12,205 nt of DNA, taken from Melioribacteraceae bacterium (lineage in GTDB: Bacteria > Bacteroidota > Ignavibacteria > Ignavibacteriales > Melioribacteraceae). Shown one piece after another: positions 1 to 6,401 of the stretch. The position numbers were made by a program, and so were the translations under genes. Position 1 is the stretch's first letter. Each line of letters starts with the position of its first letter. Location: NCBI GenBank assembly GCA_026983755.1, contig JALSTL010000098.1, forward strand, positions 1 through 12,205, read 5' to 3'. The notes beneath the pieces were generated by a model. That model was not told the DNA's origin, ran no database searches, and was given only the letters and a program-made list of their open reading frames with translations.

Positions 1-1
1 A

Positions 2-499
2 AAATTAATTAGAAGACATCCTCATGTTTTTGGAAATGTTGAAGTAAAAAACAACAAAGAAATTGAAAGTAATTGGGAAAAAATAAAAATGCAAGAAGGT
101 CGCAAATCCTTACTGGAAGGAATTCCAAAAGCTTTACCCGAATTGCACAAGTCATCCAGAATTCAAGAAAAAGTTGCCAAAGTCGGTTTCGATTGGGAAA
201 GGAAAGAAGACGTGTGGAATAAAGTTTTGGAAGAAATTGAAGAAATGCATGAATGTGAAAAATCCGGTAATAAAGATTTGCTCGAAAAAGAGATGGGAGA
301 TGTATTTTTTGCTTTAATTAATTATTCAAGATTTATTGGTATAAATGCGGAAAATGCTTTACGAAGAACAAACAATAAATTTATTAAACGATTCGCTTAT
401 ATCGAAGAACAACTAAAAAAAATAGGTAAATCCGTCACGGATTCCAATCTTAATGAAATGGACAAATTTTGGGAAGAAAGTAAAAAATATTACAAATAG
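2..499 (+). CDS. mazG: MazG nucleoside triphosphate pyrophosphohydrolase (5'-partial)
   Basis: This is the C-terminal 165 codons of MazG, which hydrolyses nucleoside triphosphates to the monophosphate and pyrophosphate. The frame is open from base 2, so the ATG at 89 is internal and the true start lies left of the window. The visible part opens with the RRHPHVFG motif that follows the first MazG domain. It continues through the linker (IPKALPEL) into GFDW and the second domain, where metal-binding acidic residues are seen as EEIEE (about 76-80) and EKEMGD (about 94-99), an E-x2-E/E-x2-D arrangement. The C-terminal helices (ENALRRTNNKFIKRF) match the family throughout. Length and order agree with the C-terminal two thirds of the roughly 260-residue E. 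coli-type protein. No terminator is obvious downstream. Identification is firm; the N-terminal domain cannot be judged. Confidence 0.95.
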   Translation, partial: KLIRRHPHVFGNVEVKNNKEIESNWEKIKMQEGRKSLLEGIPKALPELHKSSRIQEKVAKVGFDWERKEDVWNKVLEEIEEMHECEKSGNKDLLEKEMGDVFFALINYSRFIGINAENALRRTNNKFIKRFAYIEEQLKKIGKSVTDSNLNEMDKFWEESKKYYK

Positions 500-751
500 T
501 TTCTTTCAATTCAATAGTGTCAATAAAAATAATTAAAATGCTCTTTCTCATTCTTTCCGGCAATACATATTATTATTATAAAATATTCCTTACCGGTAAA
601 AAAATAAACACTTTATATTTATTAACGATAATACTTTTGATATTAAACATATTTTATGTTTGCTAAAAATTTGACCATACCATAATCAGTTATTTGTTTT
701 TATTTATTAACAACTTTTAGAAAAAAATTTTAAAAGGATTTTAGTTAAATT
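500..751. other. Intergenic gap between mazG and the CheW-CZB gene
   Basis: These 252 very AT-rich bases hold no credible ORF or RNA gene. A 10-base palindrome, TTACCGGTAA, lies at 590-599. A TTGACC that could serve as a -35 lies at 671-676, but no good -10 follows at 16-18 bases. The promoter of the downstream gene must lie here unless it is read through from mazG. Confidence 0.6.
732..738 (+). promoter_or_regulatory. Probable ribosome binding site of the CheW-CZB gene
   Basis: AAAAGGA ends 13 bases before the ATG at 752 and 22 bases before the second in-frame ATG at 761. The spacing is long for the first ATG and too long for the second, so the first is preferred. Confidence 0.4.
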
Positions 752-1531
752 ATGTATTCGATGCCTTCGGTAATATTTAGAGCAAAAGATATATTATTTT
801 CAATACCTTCGACCAATGTAGAATCTATAATACAAATGCCCGATATCACGGAAATACCAAATAGCAAAGAAACCGTAAGAGGAATAATTAAATATAGAGA
901 TTCGGTATATAATTTAATCGATTTCAGAAAAAAAATATCTCTTAAATCTTTAGATGAAGAGTTATTGGAATTTAAAAAGATGATAGATCAAAGAGAACAG
1001 GATCATATAAATTGGCTACACGAATTGGAAACTTCCGTAATTGAAAATCGCCCTTTCAAATTAACAACAGATCCTCATAAATGTGCATTCGGGAAATGGT
1101 ATGATAATTATAAATCGAATAATTTTTTTATATCCGACGTATTAAAAAAATTTGATAAACCGCATAAAACCATTCATGGAATTGCAAAAGAGATAGAAAA
1201 GTTAAAATCAATAGGTAAATTTGAGGAAGCACATTTGTTGATAAAAAGAACCCGGGAACAAGAACTTTTTCAAATGAAAATTTTATTTGGCAGAATAAAA
1301 GAAACAGTTCAAAACCATAATAAAGAACGTGTAATTTTATTTCATAAAAATAATTCTCATATTGCCATAGCCGTAGATAATATCGAATCAGTTGAAACGA
1401 TAAAAAATGTTGAAAGCAAAGACATTGACGAACAATTATTAAATTTTACAAATTATAATTTTATTGTTGGTTTAGGCGAAGATAAAAAGAAAAACTTGGT
1501 AATAATGGTTTCCGAAGAATGTTTAACTTAA
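752..1531 (+). CDS. CheW-like protein with inserted CZB zinc-binding domain
   Basis: This 259-residue cytoplasmic protein combines two chemotaxis-related modules. Residues 6-60 read as the first half of a CheW fold: VIFRAKDILFSIP, then a VRGIIKYRDSVYNLIDF stretch equivalent to the VxGxINxRGxxxPVIDLR strand-turn-strand of CheW. Residues about 193-259 read as the second half (RVILFHKNNSHIAIAVDNIESV ... FIVGLG ... LVIMV). Between them, at about 70-190, sits a helical CZB domain with its four expected zinc ligands: H85 (DHINW), C111 (KCAFGKWY), H138 and H142 (PHKTIH). In known CZB proteins this His-Cys-His-His site binds zinc and can sense hypochlorous acid or zinc. CheW couples receptors to the kinase CheA. 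No receptor, CheA or other che gene lies in the window, so the partner is unknown. The 3' end overlaps phoH, which is convergent, by 9 bases. Domain calls are from motif reading; I am confident of CZB and fairly confident of the split CheW. Confidence 0.85.
   Translation: MYSMPSVIFRAKDILFSIPSTNVESIIQMPDITEIPNSKETVRGIIKYRDSVYNLIDFRKKISLKSLDEELLEFKKMIDQREQDHINWLHELETSVIENRPFKLTTDPHKCAFGKWYDNYKSNNFFISDVLKKFDKPHKTIHGIAKEIEKLKSIGKFEEAHLLIKRTREQELFQMKILFGRIKETVQNHNKERVILFHKNNSHIAIAVDNIESVETIKNVESKDIDEQLLNFTNYNFIVGLGEDKKKNLVIMVSEECLT
1495..1517 (-). terminator. Weak candidate terminator for phoH inside the convergent gene
   Basis: On the minus strand, CTT(C)GG and CCAAG form a five-pair stem with one bulged base and a 12-base loop, followed by TTTTTC and more T. 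It begins 6 bases beyond the phoH stop, within the last 13 codons of the CheW-CZB gene. The stem is short, so the call is tentative. Confidence 0.25.
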
Positions 1532-2458
1532 ATTTTCATCGTTAAATTTTTCGTAAGCTTCAATAATATCTTTTACAAGTTTATGCCTTACAACATCGTT
1601 TTTGTTAAATTCAACAAAACCTACACCGTCAATATTTTTCAATATAGAATTCACTTGAATTAAACCGCTTTTTACTTTATTAGGTAAATCAATTTGCGTA
1701 ACATCACCGGTTATAATAGCTTTGGAATTAGGTCCTATTCTTGTTAAAAACATTTTCATTTGCTTACCTGTGGAATTTTGTGCTTCATCTAATATGATAT
1801 ATGCATTGTTAAGTGTTCTACCCCGCATATAAGCCAAAGGTACAATTTCTATAATTCCTTTTTCCATATATCTTTTTAATTGTTCGTCCGGCAACATATC
1901 TTGCAAAGCATCGTATAAAGGACGAAGGTACGGGTCAATTTTTTCTTTGAAATCACCCGGTAAAAAACCTAAACTTTCTCCCGCTTCTACTGCCGGACGA
2001 GCCAATACAATTTTTTTAACCATACCTTTTTTTAACGAAGCAATTGCTGTTGCAACGGCTAAGTAAGTTTTTCCGGTACCGGCAGGCCCAATGCCGAAAC
2101 ATATATCATTTTCTTTCATTGCCTTGATGTATTTTAGCTGTGTAGTTGTTTTAGCACGTATCGGTTCTTTTTTTGTGTATAAAACAATTGTGGAAAGTTC
2201 ATCGGTTGAAATAATTTCTTTACCTGTTAATGTTAAATCTATAATAGTATTTACATCCGAAGGGGTAAGTTTGTTGGTAGTGTTCAAAACATAAATCATT
2301 TCATTAAATATTTTTTCTATGTTTTTAACGCTATTGCTATCTCCTTTAATGGTTGCAACATCTCCGCGAATTGAAAAAGCATTGTTAAAACGTTCCGAAA
2401 TAGGGAGCAAATTTTCATCGTTAAACCCGAATAATGAAAGTAACTCAACATTTTCCAA
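1523..2458 (-). CDS. phoH: PhoH-family P-loop ATPase
   Basis: This is a 311-residue PhoH/YbeZ-type NTPase. The family is a P-loop ATPase often linked to RNA metabolism and paired with the endonuclease YbeY in many bacteria; no ybeY is visible here. Motifs, numbered from the TTG start: Walker A GPAGTGKT (124-131), the ARPAVEAGESLGFLPG signature (153-168), Walker B YIILDEAQN (220-228) and TGDVTQIDLP (250-259). An N-terminal KH-like region precedes the ATPase core. The listed start is TTG at 2458-2456, but it has no Shine-Dalgarno at a normal distance. The frame stays open to a TAG at 2494-2492, and the extra residues IVEKKIK followed by LENV look like the first strand of related proteins, so initiation at the ATA at 2479-2477 is plausible. 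Its stop overlaps the convergent CheW-CZB gene. Function assignment is firm, the start is not. Confidence 0.93.
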   Translation of the reverse strand: MENVELLSLFGFNDENLLPISERFNNAFSIRGDVATIKGDSNSVKNIEKIFNEMIYVLNTTNKLTPSDVNTIIDLTLTGKEIISTDELSTIVLYTKKEPIRAKTTTQLKYIKAMKENDICFGIGPAGTGKTYLAVATAIASLKKGMVKKIVLARPAVEAGESLGFLPGDFKEKIDPYLRPLYDALQDMLPDEQLKRYMEKGIIEIVPLAYMRGRTLNNAYIILDEAQNSTGKQMKMFLTRIGPNSKAIITGDVTQIDLPNKVKSGLIQVNSILKNIDGVGFVEFNKNDVVRHKLVKDIIEAYEKFNDENLS

Positions 2459-2486
2459 TTTAATTTTTTTTTCTACTATCGTAAAA

Positions 2487-2493
2487 ACCTCCT
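2487..2493 (-). promoter_or_regulatory. Strong Shine-Dalgarno of phoH facing a non-standard start
   Basis: The minus strand reads AGGAGGT here, the best ribosome binding site in the window. Seven bases further lies an in-frame ATA (2479-2477). No ATG, GTG or TTG occurs in frame until the TTG 28 bases away. It therefore argues for a longer PhoH than a simple NTG start gives. Confidence 0.6.
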
Positions 2494-2502
2494 ATAATAA
2501 AA

Positions 2503-2559
2503 ACGGATATCTATCGATAAATTTATAAAAAACGATATAAATTTACCAATGATATCCGT
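2503..2559 (-). terminator. Nested inverted repeat between the LysM gene and phoH
   Basis: The perfect 9-base arms ACGGATATC (2503-2511) and GATATCCGT (2551-2559) enclose a second 8-base inverted repeat, AAATTTAT (2519-2526) and ATAAATTT (2537-2544). On the minus strand the outer stem is followed by TTTTT, as a factor-independent terminator for the LysM gene would be. The stem is AT-rich, and the structure ends only 9 bases before the phoH Shine-Dalgarno. It could therefore instead be an operator or a translational control element. Confidence 0.45.
2522..2549 (-). promoter_or_regulatory. Candidate phoH promoter inside the inverted repeat
   Basis: The minus strand carries TTGGTA (2549-2544), a 16-base spacer and TATAAA (2527-2522), matching 4/6 and 5/6 of the sigma-70 consensus. 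Transcription would start near 2515 and give a short leader containing the AGGAGGT. AT-rich sequence makes chance matches common, and the promoter consensus of this organism is unknown. Confidence 0.35.
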
Positions 2560-2579
2560 CAAATAAATCAAACAAAATA

Positions 2580-3260
2580 TTATTGCATTGGAGCGGCTTT
2601 GTAATTTGCTTTTAATTTATCATACTTGCTCTTCTCTTCTTCGGTTAATTTAGGTATAGTAAGGTTTTGATTGGGATAAATTAAATCGGGATTTTTAATT
2701 TGATCTCTGTTCGCATTATAAATTTTAGGCCAAGCAAACCCGTTTCCGTAATGTTGTTTCTTTTTTGCAATTCCCCAAAGATGATCACCCCGAACAACGG
2801 TATAAGAAATATCTTCAACCGGCCAAGCATCTATCATACTTTGTAATTGATTGTGAACAATTGAGTAAAATTGCGGTAATGCACTTAATTTACTTGATTT
2901 TAGAGCGTCCAATTCCGCTTGTCTATCTGCTTTTGTAGGTTGGTGACTATTAATTCTTGCGTTCAAATCATTTATTTTATTACTAAATTCCGCAACATCG
3001 GCATCGTTGGCACCAACCAAAGCGTAAGTTTCGGAAACACAATCTTCATAAGATTGCATTGCATTTTTTTTGGAAGTTAAATTATTAACCTCTCCTTGTA
3101 ATTGTTCAATTTGTTTGGTTAAATCCGCTTTCTTTTGCGATAAATTTGCTATTTCCGCTTCCCACTCTTCAGTTGTCATTTCTTCTTCTTGGGCAAAAAG
3201 ATTAGCGGAAAAAAATGCCAAAATGGTTAAAATGCCAATAAGATATTTTAATTGTTTCAT
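2580..3260 (-). CDS. Secreted coiled-coil protein with C-terminal LysM domain
   Basis: This 226-residue protein has a cleavable signal peptide: MKQLK, then a hydrophobic stretch ending at FAQ, with cleavage likely after A23. It is followed by an acidic linker and a long coiled coil (about 30-125, rich in Leu/Lys/Glu/Asn heptads). A LysM domain occupies 153-203 (YTVVRGDHLWGIAKK ... WPKIYNANRD ... NPDLIYPNQNLTIP). LysM binds the N-acetylglucosamine backbone of peptidoglycan, so the protein probably sits in the periplasm attached to the wall. One mature cysteine, C74, lies in the coil. The segment EVNNLTSKKN (57-66) nearly repeats one in the neighbouring lipoprotein. The start is backed by GGAG a few bases upstream, and the gene follows the lipoprotein gene by 20 bases, so they are surely co-transcribed. 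There is no catalytic domain. A scaffold or spacer role is inferred. Confidence 0.9.
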   Translation of the reverse strand: MKQLKYLIGILTILAFFSANLFAQEEEMTTEEWEAEIANLSQKKADLTKQIEQLQGEVNNLTSKKNAMQSYEDCVSETYALVGANDADVAEFSNKINDLNARINSHQPTKADRQAELDALKSSKLSALPQFYSIVHNQLQSMIDAWPVEDISYTVVRGDHLWGIAKKKQHYGNGFAWPKIYNANRDQIKNPDLIYPNQNLTIPKLTEEEKSKYDKLKANYKAAPMQ

Positions 3261-3280
3261 TTTTTTCTCCTTTATCTTTG

Positions 3281-3556
3281 TTAAAATCCCAAACTTTTTA
3301 AGTTATTTTGTGTTTCCGTTTTGCTTTTGTTACATTGTGCCAATTTGGCTTCCATTTCGGCAATTTCCCTTTCAAGTTTGTTTTTCTTACTTGTTAGAGA
3401 GTTCACTTCGGTTTCCAAAGATTTTACTTCGCTTCTTAAAGCATTAAGTTCTGCATATTGTTCTTCACTAACACCACCACAAGCTGTTAAAGATAATGTT
3501 CCTACCAGCAATGCGGTTGTTAATGATAACGTAGCTAACTTTTTTATTCTTCCCAT
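3281..3556 (-). CDS. Small coiled-coil lipoprotein
   Basis: This 91-residue protein has a lipoprotein signal peptide (MGRIKK, a hydrophobic core, lipobox LTAC with the acylated cysteine at C26). The mature part is almost entirely one heptad-repeat coiled coil (about 31-73) with a second cysteine at C75. In size and design it recalls Lpp-type or OprI-type murein lipoproteins, but it lacks the C-terminal Lys/Arg linkage end of Lpp: it ends LKSLGF. No G-D signal follows C26 (CGGVS), so outer-membrane sorting is the default expectation. The start has an AAGGAGG six bases upstream. It heads a two-gene unit with the LysM protein, and the two share a coiled-coil decapeptide. It is probably a membrane tether or heterodimer partner for that protein. 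The specific family is not recognised. Confidence 0.85.
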   Translation of the reverse strand: MGRIKKLATLSLTTALLVGTLSLTACGGVSEEQYAELNALRSEVKSLETEVNSLTSKKNKLEREIAEMEAKLAQCNKSKTETQNNLKSLGF

Positions 3557-3562
3557 TTATGG

Positions 3563-3569
3563 CCTCCTT
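3563..3569 (-). promoter_or_regulatory. Ribosome binding site of the lipoprotein gene
   Basis: The minus strand reads AAGGAGG with a six-base spacer to the ATG at 3556-3554. It is one of the strongest sites in the window, which fits a highly expressed envelope lipoprotein. Confidence 0.7.
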
Positions 3570-3663
3570 TTTTATTCTAGAGTTAAATTATTTATTTTTC
3601 CATATTTATCTTTACTAATGTAAGAAAGTAATTCGAATAAAAAAATGTAAAAATGTTCCGCTG

Positions 3664-4341
3664 TTATAAAATATTTCTTTCTACAAAACTTGTGTAATAA
3701 TCTCCAGCAACTATTATATGATCAAAAACCCTTATTTCAAAAATTTTTCCTGCTTCCACAAGTTTTTTGGTTATATTAATGTCTTCCTTACTCGGTTCAA
3801 GATTTCCACTTGGATGATTATGTACTAAAAAAATATTTGCGGAATTATTTTCAATTGCAACTTTAAAAACTTCTCGAGGATGAACTATACTTGAATTTAA
3901 ATTTCCAACCGAAATAATTTCATATTTAATTATTTGATTTGAAGTATTTAAACATACAACTATAAATTTTTCTTTTATTTCATCTCTAAGTAAAGGAATA
4001 AATATTTCAGCCAGTTCTTCGGGTGAAGTTATTTTTTTTGTAGAATACCATTTTGTATTGAATTTTACTCTGCGTGCCAATTCGAATGCTGCGGCCAATG
4101 TTGCCGCTTTATCTTTTCCAATGCCGTTATTTTTTAAAAAAGATGCCACAGATGAAGAGGCCAAATTAGCCAAACCTTTTTTTTTAATAAGTTCTTGCGC
4201 TATTTCTATAACAGATTTACCTTTGGTTCCTGTTCTTAATAAAATGGCAATCAATTCCGCATCACTTAGGGATTGAGCACCTTTTAGAATTAATTTTTCT
4301 CTAGGTCTGTCATCCAATGGTAAATCTTTAACTTTAAGCAT
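3664..4341 (-). CDS. radC: RadC-family JAB/MPN domain protein
   Basis: This is a 225-residue full-length RadC. The N-terminal part (1-90) holds the DLPLDDRPREKL motif, the SLSDAELIAILLRTG motif, and a helix-hairpin-helix region around NNGIGKDKAATLAAAFELARR. The C-terminal JAB1/MPN-like domain (about 103-225) has the metal site HNHPSGNLEPSKED (H174, H176, D187), preceded by SIVHPREVFK. The name 'DNA repair protein' is historical and the biochemical role in bacteria is unsettled. The gene starts 12 bases after guaA ends, on the same strand, so it is read from guaA or by translational coupling. No clear Shine-Dalgarno is present in the A/T-rich gap. The 107-base gap downstream, to the lipoprotein gene, shows only a weak TTACT/AGTAA hairpin. 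Confidence 0.95.
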   Translation of the reverse strand: MLKVKDLPLDDRPREKLILKGAQSLSDAELIAILLRTGTKGKSVIEIAQELIKKKGLANLASSSVASFLKNNGIGKDKAATLAAAFELARRVKFNTKWYSTKKITSPEELAEIFIPLLRDEIKEKFIVVCLNTSNQIIKYEIISVGNLNSSIVHPREVFKVAIENNSANIFLVHNHPSGNLEPSKEDINITKKLVEAGKIFEIRVFDHIIVAGDYYTSFVERNIL

Positions 4342-4353
4342 AATAAAATTTTT

Positions 4354-5895
4354 TTATTCCCATTCAATTGTTGAAGGTGGTTTGGAGCTAATATCGTAAA
4401 CTACTCGGTTAACTCCGGCAACGTTTCTAATTATACGGTTAGAAACATATTCCAAGAATTCATTATTGAATTTGTACCAATCCGCCGTCATACCATCGGT
4501 AGAATTAACAGCTCTTAAAGCAATAACCGATTCGTAAGTTCTTGCATCTCCCATAACTCCAACTGTTTGAACCGGTAACAACACGGCAAAAGCTTGCCAT
4601 ATTTTATAATAGATATCAAATTTATGTAATGAATCGATAAAAATTTGATCTACTTCTCTTAACAATTTGCACCTTTCTTTTGTTACTTCGCCTAAAACTC
4701 TTACGGCAAGGCCGGGGCCAGGAAACGGATGGCGGTGAACAAATTCTTGTGGAATTCCTAATAGTTCTCCAATTTGTCTGACTTCATCTTTAAATAATTC
4801 TCTAAAAGGTTCCAGTAATTTTAAATTCATTTTCTCGGGCAATCCGCCAACATTATGGTGAGTTTTAATTTTACTTGAACCACTACCTGCGTAAGCCGAT
4901 TCTATAACATCCGGATATAAAGTTCCCTGCACTAAATATTTTACATTTTGAATTTTTTTTGCTTCTTTTTCGAATACTTCAATAAAAGTGTTACCTATTA
5001 TTTTTCTTTTCTCTTCCGGATCGGTTATGTTTTGTAATCTTTTTAAGAATAGTTCACTTGCATCAACATGTATAATTTTCAAATTAAAATTATCTTTAAA
5101 GAGCTTAATAACATTTTTACTTTCGTTTTTTCGCATCAAACCGTTATCTACATGAACGCAAATTAAGTTTTTTCCAATAGCTTTTTGTGTAAGAACAGCA
5201 GCTACGGAAGAATCTACACCACCGCTTAGTGCACATATCACATTAGCTTTACCTGTAATTTTTTTTATGTTTTCCGATGCTTCATCTATAAAATTTGCCG
5301 GTGTCCAATCCGGTTTGCATTTGCAGATTTCAAATAGAAAATTTTTTATTATTTCTTTTCCATATTCGGTATGTGCAACTTCCGGATGAAATTGTAAAGC
5401 GTATATTTTTTTTTCATTGTTGGAAATAGCACATATTGGTGAATTTTCCGTTTTAGCAGAGATAGAAAAGTTTTCGGGCGGTTTGGTTATATAGTCGCCA
5501 TGACTCATCCAAACAATGGATTTATTTTTTACATTTTTCAGTAAAAATTTTTCTTCGGCAATTTCTATTTGTGCTTTCCCGTATTCACGTTTTTTTGCAG
5601 GTAAAACTTTTCCGTTAAAATGTTTCGCAATCAGTTGCATTCCATAGCAAATACCAAGTATAGGGATACCGAGTTCGTAGATTTTTTCATTTAATAAAGG
5701 TGCGTTTTTATCATAGACACTGGTAGGACCTCCGGAGATGATTATTCCTTTCGGAGCGTATTTAATAATATCTTCAACCGAAACATTGTTAGGAAGAATT
5801 AAAGAATATACATTTTGCTCTCTAATTCTTCTTGCAATAAGTTGTGTATATTGAGAACCAAAGTCTAGTACAATTATCGGATTATGATTTTTCAT
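4354..5895 (-). CDS. guaA: GMP synthase (glutamine-hydrolysing)
   Basis: This 513-residue full-length GuaA converts XMP, ATP and glutamine to GMP in the cytoplasm. The class I glutamine amidotransferase domain (about 7-190) shows [19 protein letters not shown], the nucleophile C83 in GICYGMQ, and H170 and E172 in [12 protein letters not shown]. The ATP pyrophosphatase domain carries the P-loop SGGVDS (224-229). The C-terminal dimerisation and XMP-binding domain includes [19 protein letters not shown] and the final KPPSTIEWE. All catalytic residues are present. The ATG at 5895-5893 fits the family N-terminus, but no Shine-Dalgarno precedes it. A candidate promoter at 5913-5941 would give a leader of only about 11 bases, so initiation may be nearly leaderless. 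The gene is separated from gcvH by an inverted repeat and followed closely by radC. Assignment is firm. Confidence 0.97.
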   Translation of the reverse strand: MKNHNPIIVLDFGSQYTQLIARRIREQNVYSLILPNNVSVEDIIKYAPKGIIISGGPTSVYDKNAPLLNEKIYELGIPILGICYGMQLIAKHFNGKVLPAKKREYGKAQIEIAEEKFLLKNVKNKSIVWMSHGDYITKPPENFSISAKTENSPICAISNNEKKIYALQFHPEVAHTEYGKEIIKNFLFEICKCKPDWTPANFIDEASENIKKITGKANVICALSGGVDSSVAAVLTQKAIGKNLICVHVDNGLMRKNESKNVIKLFKDNFNLKIIHVDASELFLKRLQNITDPEEKRKIIGNTFIEVFEKEAKKIQNVKYLVQGTLYPDVIESAYAGSGSSKIKTHHNVGGLPEKMNLKLLEPFRELFKDEVRQIGELLGIPQEFVHRHPFPGPGLAVRVLGEVTKERCKLLREVDQIFIDSLHKFDIYYKIWQAFAVLLPVQTVGVMGDARTYESVIALRAVNSTDGMTADWYKFNNEFLEYVSNRIIRNVAGVNRVVYDISSKPPSTIEWE

Positions 5896-5912
5896 ATTTT
5901 TAATGGGGAAAG

Positions 5913-5941
5913 TTCATAAAAATTATGCCGAAAAATATCAA
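5913..5941 (-). promoter_or_regulatory. Candidate guaA promoter
   Basis: On the minus strand TTGATA (5941-5936), a 17-base spacer and TATGAA (5918-5913) match 5/6 and 4/6 of the sigma-70 consensus. The spacer contains one full arm of the 10-base inverted repeat described separately, so a protein binding the repeat would cover the promoter. Confidence 0.4.
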
Positions 5942-5967
5942 CATTAAAGTTAATAAATTCGGCATAA
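5923..5967 (-). terminator. Inverted repeat after gcvH: terminator or guaA operator
   Basis: TTATGCCGAA (5923-5932) and TTCGGCATAA (5958-5967) are perfect 10-base arms around a 25-base loop. On the minus strand the stem is followed by TTTTTA, as expected of a factor-independent terminator closing the efp-accB-accC-gcvH transcript. On the plus strand no T run follows. The long loop and overlap with a candidate promoter leave an operator role open. Confidence 0.6.
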
Positions 5968-5997
5968 AAATTTAGGGAAAGATGTACCGTTAAAAAT

Positions 5998-6378
5998 TTA
6001 TGCGGTTATTTGGGTTTTATAATCCGTGGCGGAAAGTAATTCATTAAATTCATCTGCATTGTTGTATTCAACTTTTATAATCCACCCTTCGCCATAAGGA
6101 TCGTTGTTTATAAGTTCCGGTTCATCTTCTAATTTCGGATTTACTTCCAGAAGTTTTCCGCTACAAGGAGCAAACAAATCGCTAACGGTTTTAACCGCTT
6201 CCAAAGTTCCAAAGGGTTCACCTTTTGTAATATTGTCTTCTTCTGTGTTAATATCAACATAAACAATATCACCTAATTCACTTTGTGCAAAGTCGGTAAT
6301 TCCAACTATGGCAATATTTCCTTCCATTTTAACCCATTCGTGTTCTTTGGTATATTTTAGTTCTTCAGGTATATTCAT
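5998..6378 (-). CDS. gcvH: Glycine cleavage system H protein
   Basis: This 126-residue lipoyl carrier has the family signature LKYTKEHEWVK at 7-17 and the lipoylation site K63 in GTLEAVKTVSDLFAP. The C-terminal part runs through NNDPYGEGWIIKVE. In the glycine cleavage complex the lipoyl arm of H shuttles the aminomethyl group between the P, T and L proteins. In many bacteria GcvH is also the relay on which lipoate is assembled. None of gcvT, gcvP or lipoate genes is in the window. Instead the gene follows accC by 23 bases on the same strand and is probably the last gene of the efp-acc unit, closed by the inverted repeat at 5923-5967. GAGGT upstream supports the ATG start. Identity is firm; which role dominates here is not known. 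Confidence 0.96.
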   Translation of the reverse strand: MNIPEELKYTKEHEWVKMEGNIAIVGITDFAQSELGDIVYVDINTEEDNITKGEPFGTLEAVKTVSDLFAPCSGKLLEVNPKLEDEPELINNDPYGEGWIIKVEYNNADEFNELLSATDYKTQITA

Positions 6379-6401
6379 TTTTACCTCGAATTTTATTAAA
6401 A

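Noticed and set aside
89..91. ATG at 89 as the start of mazG
   Set aside because: The frame is open to base 2, and the upstream codons encode the conserved RRHPHVF motif, so this methionine is internal.
590..599. Palindrome TTACCGGTAA
   Set aside because: It is a single 10-base palindrome about 150 bases from the nearest start, with no promoter beside it; too little support for a regulatory call.
671..699. TTGACC as a sigma-70 -35 for the CheW-CZB gene
   Set aside because: The bases at the right distance (TTGTTT or TGTTTT) match a -10 poorly, and a Bacteroides-type TAnnTTTG does not fit the spacing either.
5896..5997. Purine riboswitch in front of guaA
   Set aside because: The region has one long-loop inverted repeat but none of the three-helix junction or conserved core bases of a purine riboswitch.
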